Positions 59,944-61,394 of a stretch of 61,394 nucleotides of DNA are shown here, piece after piece (the stretch's first letter is position 1; every line of letters begins with the position of its first letter). Under the pieces are notes generated by a model, which ran no database searches, was not told where the DNA came from, and saw nothing but the letters and a program-made list of their open reading frames with translations. Location: assembly GCA_018402425.1 (NCBI GenBank), contig JAGYIZ010000009.1, positions 1-61,394 on the forward strand, read 5' to 3'. The stretch comes from Candidatus Atribacteria bacterium (GTDB lineage: Bacteria; Atribacterota; Phoenicimicrobiia; Phoenicimicrobiales; Stramentimicrobiaceae). The position numbers and the translations under genes are program-made.

Positions 59944-60077
59944 AAAATACTTTAAGGCAACAATATAGTTTTCGACCTCATTAAATAATCAAATTTGACA
60001 CATCAAAAAATATATGAAAAAATTTTGATTACGGTGTTCAAAATGCACAAATAAAACAATAAAATTCTCAGGAGGTG

Positions 60078-60773
60078 TTGAAAATTAGATTAAGAGAAAA
60101 TTTAACGTTAATCAGTTTACTGGTATTATTGCTGATAATAGGGGCAGCTCCACTTAATGCTCAGGACAGTTTTAGTGATCTTCCCCTCGAAAACCTGGAG
60201 AACCCCACTGAAGTATCAGAACTACTAGCTAATTTCTCCAGACTGGAATTCAGATTTAGGGAATTTGAAAACGGAGACTTAACCCAAGAGACAGAGATAA
60301 AGTATCAATTTGTGGGAAAAGAAGAAGTTCAGGGTACCCAGGCCGATAAGGTTATCCTGAGAGGAAAAGGAATCGACTCTATAGACATTTGGCTTGACCA
60401 GGGCAAAATCGTACAGATAGAAGTAGACGGTGAGCGTATTCCGGCTCAGATGGCTGATATGATAAAAGAGGAAATGTTTCAAGCCATGTTTTTCCCCTTT
60501 TATTATGTAGATCACCTTAATCTGAAAACTTTGGAAGAAAAAGGAGTAACCCAGGTCAGTAAAAGCCGGGAAATGATAGGAGATACGGAAGTCGATATTA
60601 TTAGGATAGAATTAGAAAAATTATACAATATCGAGATAGAGGAATTTGAACTTGAATCAGGAATCTTGAGGATTGCCGAATTTGAGGATTTTCTAATGAT
60701 AGCCGGGTATGAAATAAAGACTATCGATAATGAGGAATTCAATTTTGAAGTTGAAATGGTAGAATTGCGCTAA
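60078..60773 (+). CDS. exported protein of unknown function
   Basis: About 231 aa. AGGAGG (60070-60075) is very close to GTG 60075 and TTG 60078; ATT 60084 has ideal spacing, so the start is unsure. A signal peptide (SLLVLLLIIGAAPLNAQD) leads into a mostly beta region with KYQFVGKEEVQGTQADKVIL, DIWLDQGKIVQIEVDGERI and VDIIRIEL. It vaguely recalls LolA-type or DUF-like beta-sandwich proteins that report on lipids, but I cannot assign it. Confidence 0.65.
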   Translation: MKIRLRENLTLISLLVLLLIIGAAPLNAQDSFSDLPLENLENPTEVSELLANFSRLEFRFREFENGDLTQETEIKYQFVGKEEVQGTQADKVILRGKGIDSIDIWLDQGKIVQIEVDGERIPAQMADMIKEEMFQAMFFPFYYVDHLNLKTLEEKGVTQVSKSREMIGDTEVDIIRIELEKLYNIEIEEFELESGILRIAEFEDFLMIAGYEIKTIDNEEFNFEVEMVELR

Positions 60774-60955
60774 TTTCACCATTTCAATATTGATTATAAA
60801 GGGGAAAAAAATAGTAATATAAAATTAAATTCTATTATATAGAAAGATAAACTAATAAATAGGCTGGTATGTTATGTATAAAATTGCCAAAATAAGAACA
60901 ATCAGAAAGTAATTTACGGTATTTTTTTAAAAAAACGGCATTAAGGAGGTAAAAC

Positions 60956-61394
60956 ATGAAAAAAATAAAATGTTTGTTTTGGTTTATTCTTATAATGATC
61001 TTAACAACTGCAATAACCATTACAGTAACAGCATCACCAAAAAAACTAATTGAACAGTCATTACAACATTTAGAACAACAGGATTACAATATGGCCACTG
61101 ACTCACTGGAAGAAGCCTTGCTGTTAATCCACGAAAAGGCACAATTAGAGTTAGTGAATGTTCAATTCACCGAAGAGAAAGCAACAGGATTTGGCATGTA
61201 CCAGAAACGCAAAGATGCAAAGTTTGCTCAGGGAGAAACATTTTATATTTATGCGGAACCTAAAAATTATTCTATAAAAGAAGATGAGCAAGGACTATTT
61301 GAAATTCATTTTAAGCAAGATCTTTATATTATGGATATGGAAGGGGATATTCTTTGGGGTCAGAAAGATTATCTGGACTTTCATGTTCTCTCTC
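60956..61394 (+). CDS. exported protein of unknown function, cut by window end
   Basis: ATG 60956 has AAGGAGG six bases upstream. The reading frame is open to the window end, 146 codons. A signal peptide (LFWFILIMILTTAITITVTAS) is followed by a helical stretch like a TPR (LIEQSLQHLEQQDYNMATDSLEEALLLI), then a beta-rich part with FYIYAEPKNYSIKEDEQG. It is the last of a row of exported small proteins. Confidence 0.75.
   Translation, partial: MKKIKCLFWFILIMILTTAITITVTASPKKLIEQSLQHLEQQDYNMATDSLEEALLLIHEKAQLELVNVQFTEEKATGFGMYQKRKDAKFAQGETFYIYAEPKNYSIKEDEQGLFEIHFKQDLYIMDMEGDILWGQKDYLDFHVLS

Overview
This is an AT-rich bacterial chromosome segment with about 55 protein genes or gene remnants, one tRNA and several leader and terminator structures. 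Gene content suggests an anaerobic, fermentative bacterium. It encodes a pyruvate:ferredoxin oxidoreductase, a complex-I/group-4-hydrogenase-like peripheral arm, an N-type (Na+) F-ATPase, tandem DAHP synthases, lipoprotein processing and peptidoglycan enzymes. I infer an Atribacterota-like or deep Firmicutes-like lineage, but no rRNA is present to settle this.

Layout. 1-2442: end of a Nuo/Ehr-like complex (small subunit, NuoC-, NuoD- and NuoI-like), with altered metal-ligand positions and two frameshifts near the end of the NuoD-like gene. 2663-5896: a stand-alone archaeal-type ThrRS editing-domain protein, a HlyIII-family membrane protein, and a TypA/BipA gene split by one frameshift. 6055-16248: a complete shikimate-to-prephenate operon (aroH, two DAHP synthases, aroA, aroE, aroC, aroK, aroB, aroQ, tyrA, pheA). 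It is preceded by a promoter, a 25-codon hydrophobic leader ORF and two terminator-like hairpins. 16385-20608: glnS, a GT4 glycosyltransferase and an exported MsrA-MsrB fusion. 20737-25294: a consensus promoter and leader hairpin, then a TrpR-like yerC regulator, a polar amino-acid ABC transporter and a HisC-like aminotransferase. 25437-36906: cell-wall genes (SLT, LysM-M23), carD, folD, mnmG, tRNA-Ser(GCU), GNAT, PspC and an unusual pyruvate kinase. 37058-43686: an N-ATPase operon in the order D-C-Q-R-B-E-F-A-G, with a full Na+-binding signature in the c subunit. 43749-55864: Cu+-type P-ATPase, PFOR with a DHOD-like partner, lgt with an overlapping microprotein, nitroreductase, membrane proteins, a frameshifted proteasome-beta-like Ntn hydrolase, and murD. 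55865-58556: a decayed island holding the ruins of an AAA/DUF4143 ATPase between two ~160-bp direct repeats, plus a short dispersed palindromic repeat. 58557-61394: a run of small exported proteins (lipoprotein, SurA-N-like, two unknowns) separated by strong inverted repeats.

How it fits together. PFOR makes reduced ferredoxin. The Nuo/Ehr-like arm could couple electrons to ion pumping, and the N-ATPase is predicted to use or make a Na+ gradient. The aromatic operon makes chorismate and the Phe/Tyr precursors, and the YerC-linked transporter and aminotransferase may handle related amino acids. Three genes (NuoD-like, TypA, Ntn hydrolase) carry small indels. Either the assembly has indel errors or these genes are recently damaged; the sequence alone cannot decide.
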